Origin: Betaproteobacteria bacterium UBA931 | Lineage (GTDB): Bacteria > Pseudomonadota > Gammaproteobacteria > Burkholderiales > Casimicrobiaceae | Assembly: GCA_002293615.1 (NCBI GenBank) | Contig: DBDN01000007.1 | Location: forward strand, 1 to 16,831 | Length of the DNA stretch: 16,831 nt | Direction: 5' to 3' | Shown: positions 1 through 7,785 of the stretch, piece after piece | Layout of the letters: the number at the start of each line of letters is the position of its first letter | How positions within the stretch are numbered: position 1 is the first letter of the stretch | Notes under the pieces: model-generated | What the model was told of the DNA's origin: nothing | What the model saw: only the letters and a program-made list of their open reading frames with translations | Databases searched by the model: none | Position numbers and translations under genes: made by a program

Positions 1-410
1 TCCAGCGCTGCTTTGTCAATACCGGCCTCCCGCAACAAACGGCTGATTTCCTGTTTGCTGTCGAGTGCCGCGACAAGAAACAATTCGGAAGCGATGAACT
101 GGTCGCCTCGCTTGGTCGCCTCTTTCTCAATCAGATTGAAAAGGTTGGTCAAATCCCGAGATAACGTAATCTCGCCGCCCGTACCCTGCACTTGCGGCAA
201 ACGCGTCAACGCCGCCTGCGCGCCGGATTGCAAGGCGCCGACGTTGCCGCCCGCCCGCGCAATCAATGATCGTATCCCGCCGCCTTCCTGGTTTAATAAC
301 GCCATCAGCACATGCAAAGGCTCGATGAAGCCGTGGTCGCCGGCCAGTGCCAAGCTCTGCGCGTCGGCCAGAGCCTCCTGAAATTTGGTAGTAAGTTTAT
401 CGAACCGCAT
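1..410 (-). CDS. clpB: ATP-dependent chaperone ClpB, N-terminal part (runs off left edge)
   Basis: This is the first 136 residues of the AAA+ disaggregase ClpB, which works with DnaK/DnaJ/GrpE in the cytosol to rescue aggregated protein after heat stress. The visible part begins MRFDKLTTKFQEAL, continues with GDHGFIEPLHVLMALL, and carries the second Clp-N repeat near residues 85-130 (LFNLIEKEATKRGDQF, then SELFLVAAL). That is the normal ClpB N-domain layout. Both AAA+ modules and the middle coiled coil lie outside the window. The start is well fixed: AGGAGG at 416-421 is five bases from the ATG at 410. A sigma-32-like promoter lies just upstream at 443-468. The gene is divergent from the protease gene at 565. 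ClpA and ClpC also have Clp-N repeats, but this opening is specific to ClpB. Confidence 0.95.
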   Translation of the reverse strand, partial: MRFDKLTTKFQEALADAQSLALAGDHGFIEPLHVLMALLNQEGGGIRSLIARAGGNVGALQSGAQAALTRLPQVQGTGGEITLSRDLTNLFNLIEKEATKRGDQFIASELFLVAALDSKQEISRLLREAGIDKAAL

Positions 411-442
411 AAAAGCCTCCTGAAAATCAATTTTGTTGATAG

Positions 443-468
443 ATATGGCCGATATCCGTGCTTTCAAG
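443..468 (-). promoter_or_regulatory. Heat-shock (sigma-32/RpoH-type) promoter of clpB
   Basis: On the minus strand CTTGAAA (468-462) is followed after 11 bases by GGCCATAT (450-443). The proteobacterial sigma-32 consensus is CTTGAAA, 11-16 bases, CCCCATNT. The -35 matches fully and the -10 matches at all defined positions except the first two. It ends about 33 bases before the clpB ATG, leaving room for a short leader with the strong AGGAGG. The match and its place before a heat-shock gene make it convincing. The start site is inferred. Confidence 0.75.
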
Positions 469-476
469 CCTGTTTT

Positions 477-493
477 CACGATGCGTCATCGTG
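477..493. promoter_or_regulatory. Perfect 7-bp dyad between clpB and the protease operon
   Basis: CACGATG-CGT-CATCGTG is a perfect inverted repeat with a 3-base spacer. It sits 9 bases behind the clpB -35 element and 72 bases before the start of the plus-strand operon. The size and place suit an operator for a dimeric regulator acting on either gene. No regulator is identified, and a small hairpin is also possible. Confidence 0.35.
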
Positions 494-564
494 CTAACAT
501 ACCGTGAATCTGCCTTGTCGCATCTGAAAAATATTAATTCCGCAACGTTCCGTAAATACTTGCC

Positions 565-1959
565 ATGCCATTCCTGCTTCGCCTTATCCCGCTGGCCGTA
601 CTCGTCACTGTCTCCGCGTCGCTGACGGCGCAAAATATCGGATTTGACGAGGTGGCTCCCAGGCCTTCGGGGAGCTCGCCGGGCTTCGTTGAAATGCACC
701 AACCGCTTTCGGCAACCGCCGAGCAAGTGTTCGGACAAGCGCAGCCTAAACTATTGCAAATTCGCACATTGCTGAAAAGTGCGCAAAAACAATCTTCCAT
801 CGGTTCCGGTTTTATTGCCAGCAAAGACGGGCTTGCCATCACCAACTATCACGTTGTTTCGCAATATGCGCTGGAACCGGATACCTATCAGCTTGAATAC
901 ATTGCGGCAGACGGCAGCAAAGGCGCTCTGCGGCTTTATGCCATCGATGTTACCAATGATCTTGCCGTGGTCAAGCTTGATGCTGGAGAAGGCGGCGGTT
1001 TTGACGCTTTCGCGTTTAACCCTGCGGCAATTAACGGCGCGCTCGCTAAAGGCGAACGGCTCTTCGCGATGGGCAACCCGCTGGATTTGGGCTTCACGAT
1101 TGTCGAGGGTATTTACAACGGCCTTGTCGAAAAAAGTTACCAACCCCGGGTACACTTTACCGGTGCCTTAAATCCGGGAATGAGCGGCGGGCCGGCGGTA
1201 ACCGCAAACAATCAAATCGCCGGCGTCAACGTTGCCAAGATGATCCGCGGCGATCTGGTCAGTTTTCTTGTTCCCGCCCATGCCGCTTATGCCATCCTGA
1301 ACCGGGCAAAAAACGGCGACGAAATGGACGCATCTGATGTGCGCGCGGAAATCACGCGCCAGCTAAACGATTGGCAAAAAACGTTTTTTGCCACATTACG
1401 CGCGCAAAATTTTCGTCAGGCCGCTTTTGGCCCGTACCGCGCTCCGGAAAGCGACGCCGACTGGTTTAACTGCTGGGCATCGACCAACAGCAATGACCGT
1501 CCGAAACCGCGCACCACGATCAATCGCTCTTCGTGCGACACCAACACGCATCTTTTTCTCGCCGATGATATGTATGCCGGCAACGCCCGTTTATCGCATA
1601 CTTATTTGAAAACCGAAGAACTCAACGCCATGCAATTTTCCGAAGCGTTATCACGTTCCGCGCTCCCCAATTTGCCCTGGAGCACCGCGAACCGTTATAC
1701 GCCTTTTCGTTGCTACGAGAATTTTATGGCCGCCACCGCCGATACGCCCGATCGCCTGACGCTGCGCGTGATCTGGTGTGCCCGCGCCTACCGCGATATC
1801 CCGGAAATTTACGATATTTCGGTCTCAGCGGTAACGCAAGACCACAGCAAAGAGGCGCTTGTTTCCACTTTCTCGATAACAGGCACCAGTTTCGAAAACG
1901 GCATCTCTTTTACCCGTGATCTTCTTTCAATGCTGGAGGTAAAACATGTTCTGGATTGA
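565..1959 (+). CDS. Exported trypsin-like (S1 fold) serine protease with cysteine-containing C-terminal domain
   Basis: A 464-residue protein. Residues 1-22 form a signal peptide (hydrophobic LLRLIPLAVLVTVSASLTA), so it should act in the periplasm. Residues about 75-248 are a trypsin-like domain related to HtrA/Deg proteases, with the triad H96 (TNYHVVS), D132 (TNDLAVVKL) and S207 (NPGMSGGPAV). No PDZ domain follows. Instead about 210 residues without a recognised domain carry four cysteines (C303, C324, C383, C405), enough for two disulfides. An in-frame stop lies 10 bases before the ATG, so no longer start exists. No clear Shine-Dalgarno is seen. It is the first gene of a six-gene run and its 3' end overlaps the FHA gene by 14 bases. 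Substrate unknown. An active protease is likely because the triad is intact. Confidence 0.88.
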   Translation: MPFLLRLIPLAVLVTVSASLTAQNIGFDEVAPRPSGSSPGFVEMHQPLSATAEQVFGQAQPKLLQIRTLLKSAQKQSSIGSGFIASKDGLAITNYHVVSQYALEPDTYQLEYIAADGSKGALRLYAIDVTNDLAVVKLDAGEGGGFDAFAFNPAAINGALAKGERLFAMGNPLDLGFTIVEGIYNGLVEKSYQPRVHFTGALNPGMSGGPAVTANNQIAGVNVAKMIRGDLVSFLVPAHAAYAILNRAKNGDEMDASDVRAEITRQLNDWQKTFFATLRAQNFRQAAFGPYRAPESDADWFNCWASTNSNDRPKPRTTINRSSCDTNTHLFLADDMYAGNARLSHTYLKTEELNAMQFSEALSRSALPNLPWSTANRYTPFRCYENFMAATADTPDRLTLRVIWCARAYRDIPEIYDISVSAVTQDHSKEALVSTFSITGTSFENGISFTRDLLSMLEVKHVLD

Positions 1960-2947
1960 AGTCCTCTCCCGCCAGAAAGAAATCATCCAGCGCCATCATG
2001 CCGCCGCCGATTTCGTCACGATCGGCCGCGCCTACGATAATGGGGTCATTGTGGATGATCCATACGTAGCACCCGCGCATGTACGTATCTGCCGCGATGA
2101 AAGCGGCGCGATGGTCGCGGAGGATCTTGCGACACAAAACGGCCTGCTTGATGAAAAGGGGAAACGCCATCATCGGATTTCCTTGACCGGAAATCAGCTT
2201 ATCAGGATCGGCCACACCTGGTTGCGCGTCCGCGACGCCAATTTTAAAGTTGCCGACGAGCGACCGCTGCAACCACAGCGCCGGTTATGGCCCGGGCTTA
2301 TGGCCATGCTCATTCTTCTACCAGGCTTTTTCATGCTTAACCTCTGGTTGCGCAATACCGGCGATTATTCGATCACGCTTTATTTGGGTCAGTTTGTATC
2401 GCTTGCTACCGGTATCGCTATCTGGATCGGGTTCTGGTCGTTATTAACGCGCTTGCTTACCGGGGCGGCGTGTTTTACATTGCACGCCATCATTGCCTTA
2501 ACTGGTATTTTTGCATTGCAAATAATCAGTTTCACTCAAGACTGGCTGGTATTCGCTTTCTCAAGCAATTTCATTGCGCAATACAGTTTCCCATTATTCT
2601 GGTTTTTGTTCGCCCTGATTTGTTTTGCGCATATGTGTGTGATCAGCTCAAAAAATACTTATCGCAAAGCGGCGATTGTTTTTTCACTGGCTGCCTGCGC
2701 CAGTATGGCGCAGTGGTTTATGGACAATCCGTTAATCCCGGAAGATTCCGGAGCCAAACGGCCTTATTTGACGCGGATGTACCCGCCATCATGGCGTGTG
2801 ATCGCACCGGAAACCGAACTTGAGTTTTTCGCTGAGGCTGAGAAACTCAAAGCACAGCTTGATGAGCTGCGCAAAAAAGAACCGCGCCGGGGTATGTTTG
2901 ATAATTTCCTGAACGATTTTAACGACGGTGAAATGGCTCATCGATAA
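1946..2947 (+). CDS. FHA-domain multi-pass membrane protein
   Basis: A 333-residue protein starting inside the previous gene, behind GGAGGT at 1935-1940. Residues about 22-97 form a forkhead-associated fold: GR at 27-28, VDDPYVAPAH (36-45), TQNG (63-66) and IRIGHTWLRV at the end. FHA domains usually bind phosphothreonine. Here the conserved serine three before the histidine is alanine (A42), so binding may be weak or altered. Five hydrophobic stretches follow (about 116-135, 147-170, 174-196, 214-233 and 242-259), then a charged helix-prone tail (about 288-316). If the FHA domain is cytosolic, five passes put the tail in the periplasm. No Ser/Thr kinase or phosphatase gene lies in the window. 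Coupling to the protease gene suggests that the two products work together. Confidence 0.82.
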   Translation: MFWIEVLSRQKEIIQRHHAAADFVTIGRAYDNGVIVDDPYVAPAHVRICRDESGAMVAEDLATQNGLLDEKGKRHHRISLTGNQLIRIGHTWLRVRDANFKVADERPLQPQRRLWPGLMAMLILLPGFFMLNLWLRNTGDYSITLYLGQFVSLATGIAIWIGFWSLLTRLLTGAACFTLHAIIALTGIFALQIISFTQDWLVFAFSSNFIAQYSFPLFWFLFALICFAHMCVISSKNTYRKAAIVFSLAACASMAQWFMDNPLIPEDSGAKRPYLTRMYPPSWRVIAPETELEFFAEAEKLKAQLDELRKKEPRRGMFDNFLNDFNDGEMAHR

Positions 2948-2965
2948 TTACCTATTAATCCTCCT

Positions 2966-4462
2966 ATGAAATGGCGTTTCTCGATTTTCCGTATTCTGCC
3001 TGCTGTTCTGGCAATACTCATTGCCGCCTGTTCGTCATCGGATCAGGACATCGGAAATGTCGCCGCTCCTCTGGTATTTTCATCGTGCCGATTACCGACG
3101 CTGTCAATGGCAGTCGAGTGCGCATCGCTTGATGTGCCGCTAAAACGCAATGATCCCGCATATCAGGAAAAAATTTCATTGCGTATCGTCCGTCTGCCGG
3201 CCAATACGCAACACCCCGACGAGGATCCTTTCATCATTCTTGCGGGCGGCCCCGGGCAAGCCGCATCGGCGCTCGCGCCGTTCGCGTCAACTTTGGTTGA
3301 AATACGGCGCACCCGCGATATTCTCCTGATCGACCAGCGCGGTACGGGGCAATCATCGCCGCTGACGTGCGCCGCGCTCGATAATGAAGACGACGCGACA
3401 TTGGAAAACATTGCGCTTATTCAGGAACTTGCGCCCCGGGCGCGCCGTTGTCATGAAGAACTGCGCGCGCAAAATATTGACCCACTCGATTACGGTACAT
3501 TGAATTTTGTCGCCGACCTCGAAAACGTCCGCCGCGCACTTGGCCTGAAAAAAATCAACTTGTGGGCAGGCAGCTACGGTACGCGTGTCGCACTCGAATA
3601 TTTACGGCACCATCCCGAAAACATTCGTACAATGACGCTGGATGGCGTTGTCGACCCTTCCGTATCCATCCCGCTCAACGGTTGGCAAACGCGCAAAGAA
3701 CGGCTGCAGAAACTACTTGATGCTTGCGCGCAATCCGCGTCGTGCAACGCACTACAACCGCCGCCACCACACATGCTCGCAGCGCTCGCACATAAGTTGC
3801 GCTCCCCGGGCATTAAAGCAAATATTGACAATCCGAATACTGGCGCTCCAGAAACCATAACCATCGATTTTAATATGATGTTGGCTGCGGCACAGTCGTT
3901 GTTATACGCGCCGGAAACCGCCGCATTATTGCCCTATCTGTTTGCCCGCGCTTATCGCGATGACTACGCGCCCTTGGCGGCGCTGACGCAATCATTTTCC
4001 GGAGAGCTTGGTGAACAAATGAGCCCTGCGTTGCACTACGCGATTATTTGCGCAGAAGACCGCCCTGTGCCTGGCGCGCTGTCAAACGATCCCCTGATCG
4101 GCGTCCTTTACCAGCAATCCGTGGATGCCTGCACGTCGTGGCCAATTGCTGAAAACGCGCAGGAACTGCATACCCCCGTTATCGCTCATCGCGATATCCC
4201 CGTCCTTTTATTGTCGGGCGCATTGGACCCGGTCACGCCGCCCGTTTATGCCCAAAAGGCCGCCCGGACCCTGCCGCTTCACCGCACCATCATTGCGCCT
4301 GGCTACGGCCATATCTTGTCGACGCACGCCTGCACGCCATCGCTGATTGCGGCATTTGTCCGAACGGCCGATTTGGAACAGTTGCCGTCGAATTGCGTTC
4401 GCCTTCTTGAAGAAAGCGCGCCACCGTTTTTCTGGCCGGATGCGCTTGCGCCGCAGCCATGA
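2966..4462 (+). CDS. S33-family alpha/beta hydrolase lipoprotein (TAP-like peptidase)
   Basis: A 498-residue putative proline-iminopeptidase or tripeptidyl-aminopeptidase-like hydrolase. The N-terminus is a lipoprotein signal with lipobox I-A-A-C and Cys22 as the lipidation site, so it should be anchored in the envelope. The oxyanion motif is ILAGGPGQA (91-99), followed by LLIDQRGTGQS (120-130). The nucleophile is S203 in LWAGSYGTRVALEYL. The acid is probably D421 (LLSGALDPVTPP) and the base H449 (GYGHIL). The last 90 residues match the TAP-like C-terminal module seen in secreted mycobacterial and Streptomyces hydrolases. The ATG follows the FHA gene by 18 bases with no Shine-Dalgarno (the preceding bases are CCTCCT), and an in-frame stop at 2945 excludes a longer form. 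Family assignment is firm; the substrate, peptide or ester, is unknown. Confidence 0.88.
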   Translation: MKWRFSIFRILPAVLAILIAACSSSDQDIGNVAAPLVFSSCRLPTLSMAVECASLDVPLKRNDPAYQEKISLRIVRLPANTQHPDEDPFIILAGGPGQAASALAPFASTLVEIRRTRDILLIDQRGTGQSSPLTCAALDNEDDATLENIALIQELAPRARRCHEELRAQNIDPLDYGTLNFVADLENVRRALGLKKINLWAGSYGTRVALEYLRHHPENIRTMTLDGVVDPSVSIPLNGWQTRKERLQKLLDACAQSASCNALQPPPPHMLAALAHKLRSPGIKANIDNPNTGAPETITIDFNMMLAAAQSLLYAPETAALLPYLFARAYRDDYAPLAALTQSFSGELGEQMSPALHYAIICAEDRPVPGALSNDPLIGVLYQQSVDACTSWPIAENAQELHTPVIAHRDIPVLLLSGALDPVTPPVYAQKAARTLPLHRTIIAPGYGHILSTHACTPSLIAAFVRTADLEQLPSNCVRLLEESAPPFFWPDALAPQP

Positions 4463-5208
4463 TCGAAATCAACGCATTGTACAAACACTTTGGCAAGCAA
4501 CGTGAAATCGTTGCGGTAAACGGTATTGCGCTGACTGCGCCAAACGCCCAGATTACCGGCCTGCTCGGCCCGAACGGTGCCGGCAAAACAACTCTTCTAC
4601 GCATGTTGTCCACAGCCTTGTTGCCGGACAGCGGCAGCGCACGCATCGTCGGTTTTGATATCGTGACGCAACGCGCCGACGTGCGAAAAAATATTGGCGT
4701 CCTCTCGGATATGCGTGGGCTTTATCCGCGTTTAACCGCCGTCGAAAATATTATGTATTTCGGCGCACTTTACGGCTTGACAAAAAAACAGTCGGCTACG
4801 CGGCTTGCTTTCCTCCTGGAGACGCTGGAAATGACCGAGCTTGCGCATCGCAGAACCGAAGGTTTCTCTCAGGGTGAACGCATGAAAGTCGCCATCGCCC
4901 GTGCGCTGATTCACGATCCGCCGGTCATTATGCTCGATGAACCGACCAACGGCCTGGATGTCATGAGTGTCCGCTCACTACGCGCTTTTCTCCGTTTATT
5001 GCGCGATCAGGGAAAATGCATCGTATTTTCATCACACGTCATGTCGGAAGTTGCCAGCCTGTGCGATACGATTGCCATCATTAATCACGGCCGATTGGTC
5101 GCGCAAGGAACAAACAAGGACTTTCTTGACCGCACGCAGGCACAATCCCTGGAAGATGCCTTTTTCACCATTCTGGAAAACGACGAATTTGCGCGAGGCA
5201 ATGCATGA
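4459..5208 (+). CDS. ABC transporter ATP-binding protein, NatA type
   Basis: A 249-residue ABC ATPase that would power the permease encoded next. Walker A is GPNGAGKT (37-44). The signature is the variant FSQGE (136-140) in place of LSGGQ, Walker B is VIMLDEP (156-162) with catalytic E161, and the switch histidine is H193 (FSSHVM). The opening and the variant signature match the NatA/CcmA-like group of ABC-2 ATPases (compare the NatAB sodium exporter). The ATG overlaps the stop of the hydrolase gene (ATGA), and no good ribosome site is seen, so translation is probably coupled. Substrate cannot be read from the ATPase. The linked pilin and hydrolases suggest an envelope-related cargo, which is inference. 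Confidence 0.93.
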   Translation: MIEINALYKHFGKQREIVAVNGIALTAPNAQITGLLGPNGAGKTTLLRMLSTALLPDSGSARIVGFDIVTQRADVRKNIGVLSDMRGLYPRLTAVENIMYFGALYGLTKKQSATRLAFLLETLEMTELAHRRTEGFSQGERMKVAIARALIHDPPVIMLDEPTNGLDVMSVRSLRAFLRLLRDQGKCIVFSSHVMSEVASLCDTIAIINHGRLVAQGTNKDFLDRTQAQSLEDAFFTILENDEFARGNA

Positions 5209-6386
5209 GCCATCATTTTTCCCTGCGCCATGCCGGTATTATTTTTCGTAAAGAATGCCTCGATGCGTTCCGCGACCGCCGCACGTTGTTGATGATCATC
5301 CTTCCTGCTCTGCTTATCGGGCCGCTGTTTTTAATGTTGATTTTCAACCTGATCGCCACACATGGCGAAAAGGCGCAATCCCCCGAGCTGGCCGTGCAAG
5401 GTGCCGCATACGCGCCCGCGTTGATTGATTTTCTGAAGAAACAGCAGGTACGGATCAAACCGTTACCGGACGATTATGAAGCACAAATCAAGCACGGCTT
5501 ACTGGATGCGGCGCTGGTGATCCCGGAGCACTTTCACGACGATGTCGCCTCCGGGAAAAAAGCGGAAGTGCAATTCATTTATGATCGGTCCCGCGACCGG
5601 GCACAAACAACCATTGGACAAATTGAACGATTGCTGCATGTCTATAATCAGCAATGGGGACAAACGCGCCTGCTGTTGCGCGGCGTTGCCCCGGAGGTCG
5701 CAGCACCGCTTTCAATCCGCGCCATTAACTTGGCGACACCGCAACAATCCGGCGCGTTGCTTTTGTCGTTGGTCGCTTTCTACGCGTTATTTGCAACATT
5801 AACCGGAGGCATGGCTTTGGCGCTTGACACCAGCGCCGGCGAACGCGAACGGCAATCGTTGCAACCACTTCTTATTACACCGGCACGCCCGCTCGAAATA
5901 GTCATCGGCAAATGGTTAACCGCAGGCATGGTCAACATGATCGTTGTCCTGTTAACGCTTATCGGCTTTTATCTCACACTGCGTTTTGCGCCGTTGCCGG
6001 CAGTCGGCCTCCCTTTCCTTTTCAGTATGAACGAATTACTGCGCTTCTGCTGCGTGCTTTTGCCGTTGACGCTCTTGCTTCCCGCGTTGCATTTTTATGT
6101 TGGCATCCGCGGTCGTTCGGTGCGCGAAGCGCAGGCAAGCACCTCTATTCTTCTATTGCTTTTTTCACTGTTGCCCGTCATGCAAATGTTCATGCAGCAA
6201 CGCGAACCCGAATGGATTGTCGTCGTACCCATTGCCGGACATTACTCGATGCTGTCGCATGCTTTACGGGGCGACGTCTTTTCATATGCTGATATTTTCA
6301 TCGCGCATGCTGTCCCAATGCTTTTATTATTTTTAACCCTATGGGCTTGCGCACAATGCCTTGACCGGGAAACACGCCAGCCATGA
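5205..6386 (+). CDS. ABC-2 type transporter permease, NatB type
   Basis: A 393-residue membrane partner of the ATPase before it, with an ATGA overlap and GAGG about 5 bases upstream. Layout: amphipathic N-terminus ending KECLDAFRDRRTL, TM1 about 28-51, a soluble extracytoplasmic domain about 52-180, then TMs about 182-205, 238-258, 279-297, 311-330 and 362-383. The family hallmark GERERQSLQPLLITPAR (212-228) lies in the loop after the second TM, followed by EIVIGKW. One N-terminal TM, a large outer domain and five C-terminal TMs are the standard NatB/YhaP plan. Sodium or drug export is known for some relatives, but no substrate-specific residues can be named here. Confidence 0.92.
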   Translation: MSHHFSLRHAGIIFRKECLDAFRDRRTLLMIILPALLIGPLFLMLIFNLIATHGEKAQSPELAVQGAAYAPALIDFLKKQQVRIKPLPDDYEAQIKHGLLDAALVIPEHFHDDVASGKKAEVQFIYDRSRDRAQTTIGQIERLLHVYNQQWGQTRLLLRGVAPEVAAPLSIRAINLATPQQSGALLLSLVAFYALFATLTGGMALALDTSAGERERQSLQPLLITPARPLEIVIGKWLTAGMVNMIVVLLTLIGFYLTLRFAPLPAVGLPFLFSMNELLRFCCVLLPLTLLLPALHFYVGIRGRSVREAQASTSILLLLFSLLPVMQMFMQQREPEWIVVVPIAGHYSMLSHALRGDVFSYADIFIAHAVPMLLLFLTLWACAQCLDRETRQP

Positions 6387-6883
6387 AACCATTCGCCCAA
6401 AAATTATCCGGCTTTACTTTGATGGAAATAATGGTTGCGCTTGCCATCCTGTCCATTCTGCTCCTGATTGCGGTACCCAGCACCGGCGATTCGGTCATCC
6501 GTAAGAAAGTCGATAGCGCCATTCCGCTGGCGGATGTGATTAAAAAACCGATTGAAGACGCGTGGAAAATTATCGGTACTTTACCCAAAGACAATGCCGA
6601 CGCTGGTCTGCCCGTGCCCGATAAAATCGTCAATGAACTGATCAAATCCGTCGCCGTCGAAAACGGTGCGATTCATATGACTTTCGGCAACATCGCAGCG
6701 CCCCCGGCGCTCAAAGATAAGATTCTAACGCTACGCCCGGCAACTGTCCCCGACGAGCCCGTTGTTCCGATTTCCTGGGTATGCGGCCACGCTCCCGCGC
6801 CGGACGGCATGGAAGCGCAAGGCATGGATAAAACGAACGTTCCCGAAAAATATCTGCCGAGGCGTTGTCTCGGTAAAAAATAA
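6383..6883 (+). CDS. Type IV pilin-like protein
   Basis: A 166-residue pilin subunit. The class III signal is intact: a basic 10-residue leader, cleavage by prepilin peptidase after G10, mature F11 for methylation, and E15 at mature position +5 (SGFTLMEIMVALAIL). The hydrophobic helix (about 12-32) ends in VPS. The C-terminus has the paired cysteines of Gram-negative PilA pilins, C134 (ISWVCG) and C162 (KYLPRRC), which should form the D-region disulfide loop. The ATG overlaps the permease stop (ATGA). No other pilus gene (PilB, PilC, PilQ, PilD) is in the window, so assembly must use machinery elsewhere. A major pilin is usually transcribed alone, so its place at the end of a transporter operon favours a minor or specialised pilin. 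A pseudopilin is less likely because of the D-region. Confidence 0.88.
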   Translation: MKPFAQKLSGFTLMEIMVALAILSILLLIAVPSTGDSVIRKKVDSAIPLADVIKKPIEDAWKIIGTLPKDNADAGLPVPDKIVNELIKSVAVENGAIHMTFGNIAAPPALKDKILTLRPATVPDEPVVPISWVCGHAPAPDGMEAQGMDKTNVPEKYLPRRCLGKK

Positions 6884-6992
6884 GCGGCTGAATTGGAAGA
6901 TTCATATTGCGTCCATTCTTCCGCTTGCGAAAAATCAAACAATATCTACCAAGCTAACCGCCTGGAATTCCGCAAATCCTTCTTATTCCCAA

Positions 6993-7775
6993 TTATGAGG
7001 ATGTCCACGCTACTAAAAACTCCCGCCAATGCGACGGCGCATCCCCGAAACGCAATTTCTCACGCACCAGTTCAATTTCCCGCTCGTATGCTTCCCGAAG
7101 ATAAACGCCGCGCAGCAATTGAAAACGCAAAAACAGCAAATAAGTATTCAGCGTGTCGCATTCGCAGTAGTTACGCACTTCTTCAATACGCCCCTGCGCC
7201 ACCGCTTCGCCGACATTACCGCCGTCCATCAGCAGTTTCCCGGGGAAACCGCATAACCGCGCCATCGCATCAAGACCCGCATTGGCGCGCGGCTGATATT
7301 GCGCCAACACATCCATCAAATCGATATGGCGGGTATGGTAGCGGTTCAGGTAATTATTGTATTTGAAATCGCGATCTTCATCGCCCCATTCCCAATAGCG
7401 CTGCGCGGTAATACCATGCAGCATTGAGCGGTAATGCAACACGGGCAGATCGAACCCTCCGCCGTTCCAAGATACCAGCTGTGGCGAAAAGCGTTCAACG
7501 CCTTCAAAAAAACGGCGAATCAATTCATCCTCAGAGTCGTCGGCTTGCCCCAGTGACCAGATTTGCAACCCTTTTTCGTTGCGCAAGACGCAGGCAATGG
7601 CAACCACTTGCTGGAAATAGTGGTGAGCAAACTCGCCACCGGTCGCGATACGGCGCTGATGAGAATACCAATCCAGCACATCGTTATCGGTCAATTCGTC
7701 GGGCAAACGATGAACGCGTCTGATTCCGGAAACATCGGTAATTGTTTCGATATCAAATGCCAGTATTGGAATCAT
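6993..7775 (-). CDS. Predicted 3'-5' exonuclease, PolB-related (COG3298 type)
   Basis: A 260-residue stand-alone DEDDy exonuclease of the DNA_pol_B_exo2 family. ExoI is D8/E10 in LAFDIETIT, ExoII is D109 in SWNGGGFDLPVL, and ExoIII is Y203-x3-D207 (YCECDTLNTYLL), so all catalytic acids are present. The length is normal for the family and no polymerase domain follows. It probably trims single-stranded or mismatched 3' ends, but the physiological role of the family is poorly known. It is the last gene of a minus-strand operon, 10 bases after hldD. It converges with the pilin gene across 109 bases in which I see no clear terminator. Confidence 0.88.
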   Translation of the reverse strand: MIPILAFDIETITDVSGIRRVHRLPDELTDNDVLDWYSHQRRIATGGEFAHHYFQQVVAIACVLRNEKGLQIWSLGQADDSEDELIRRFFEGVERFSPQLVSWNGGGFDLPVLHYRSMLHGITAQRYWEWGDEDRDFKYNNYLNRYHTRHIDLMDVLAQYQPRANAGLDAMARLCGFPGKLLMDGGNVGEAVAQGRIEEVRNYCECDTLNTYLLFLRFQLLRGVYLREAYEREIELVREKLRFGDAPSHWREFLVAWTSS

Positions 7776-7785
7776 TGTGTTTTAT

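Noticed and set aside
6884..6992. Possible terminator between the convergent pilin and exonuclease genes (GGAAGA...TCTTCC).
   Set aside because: Only six pairs with a long loop and no T-tract on either strand.
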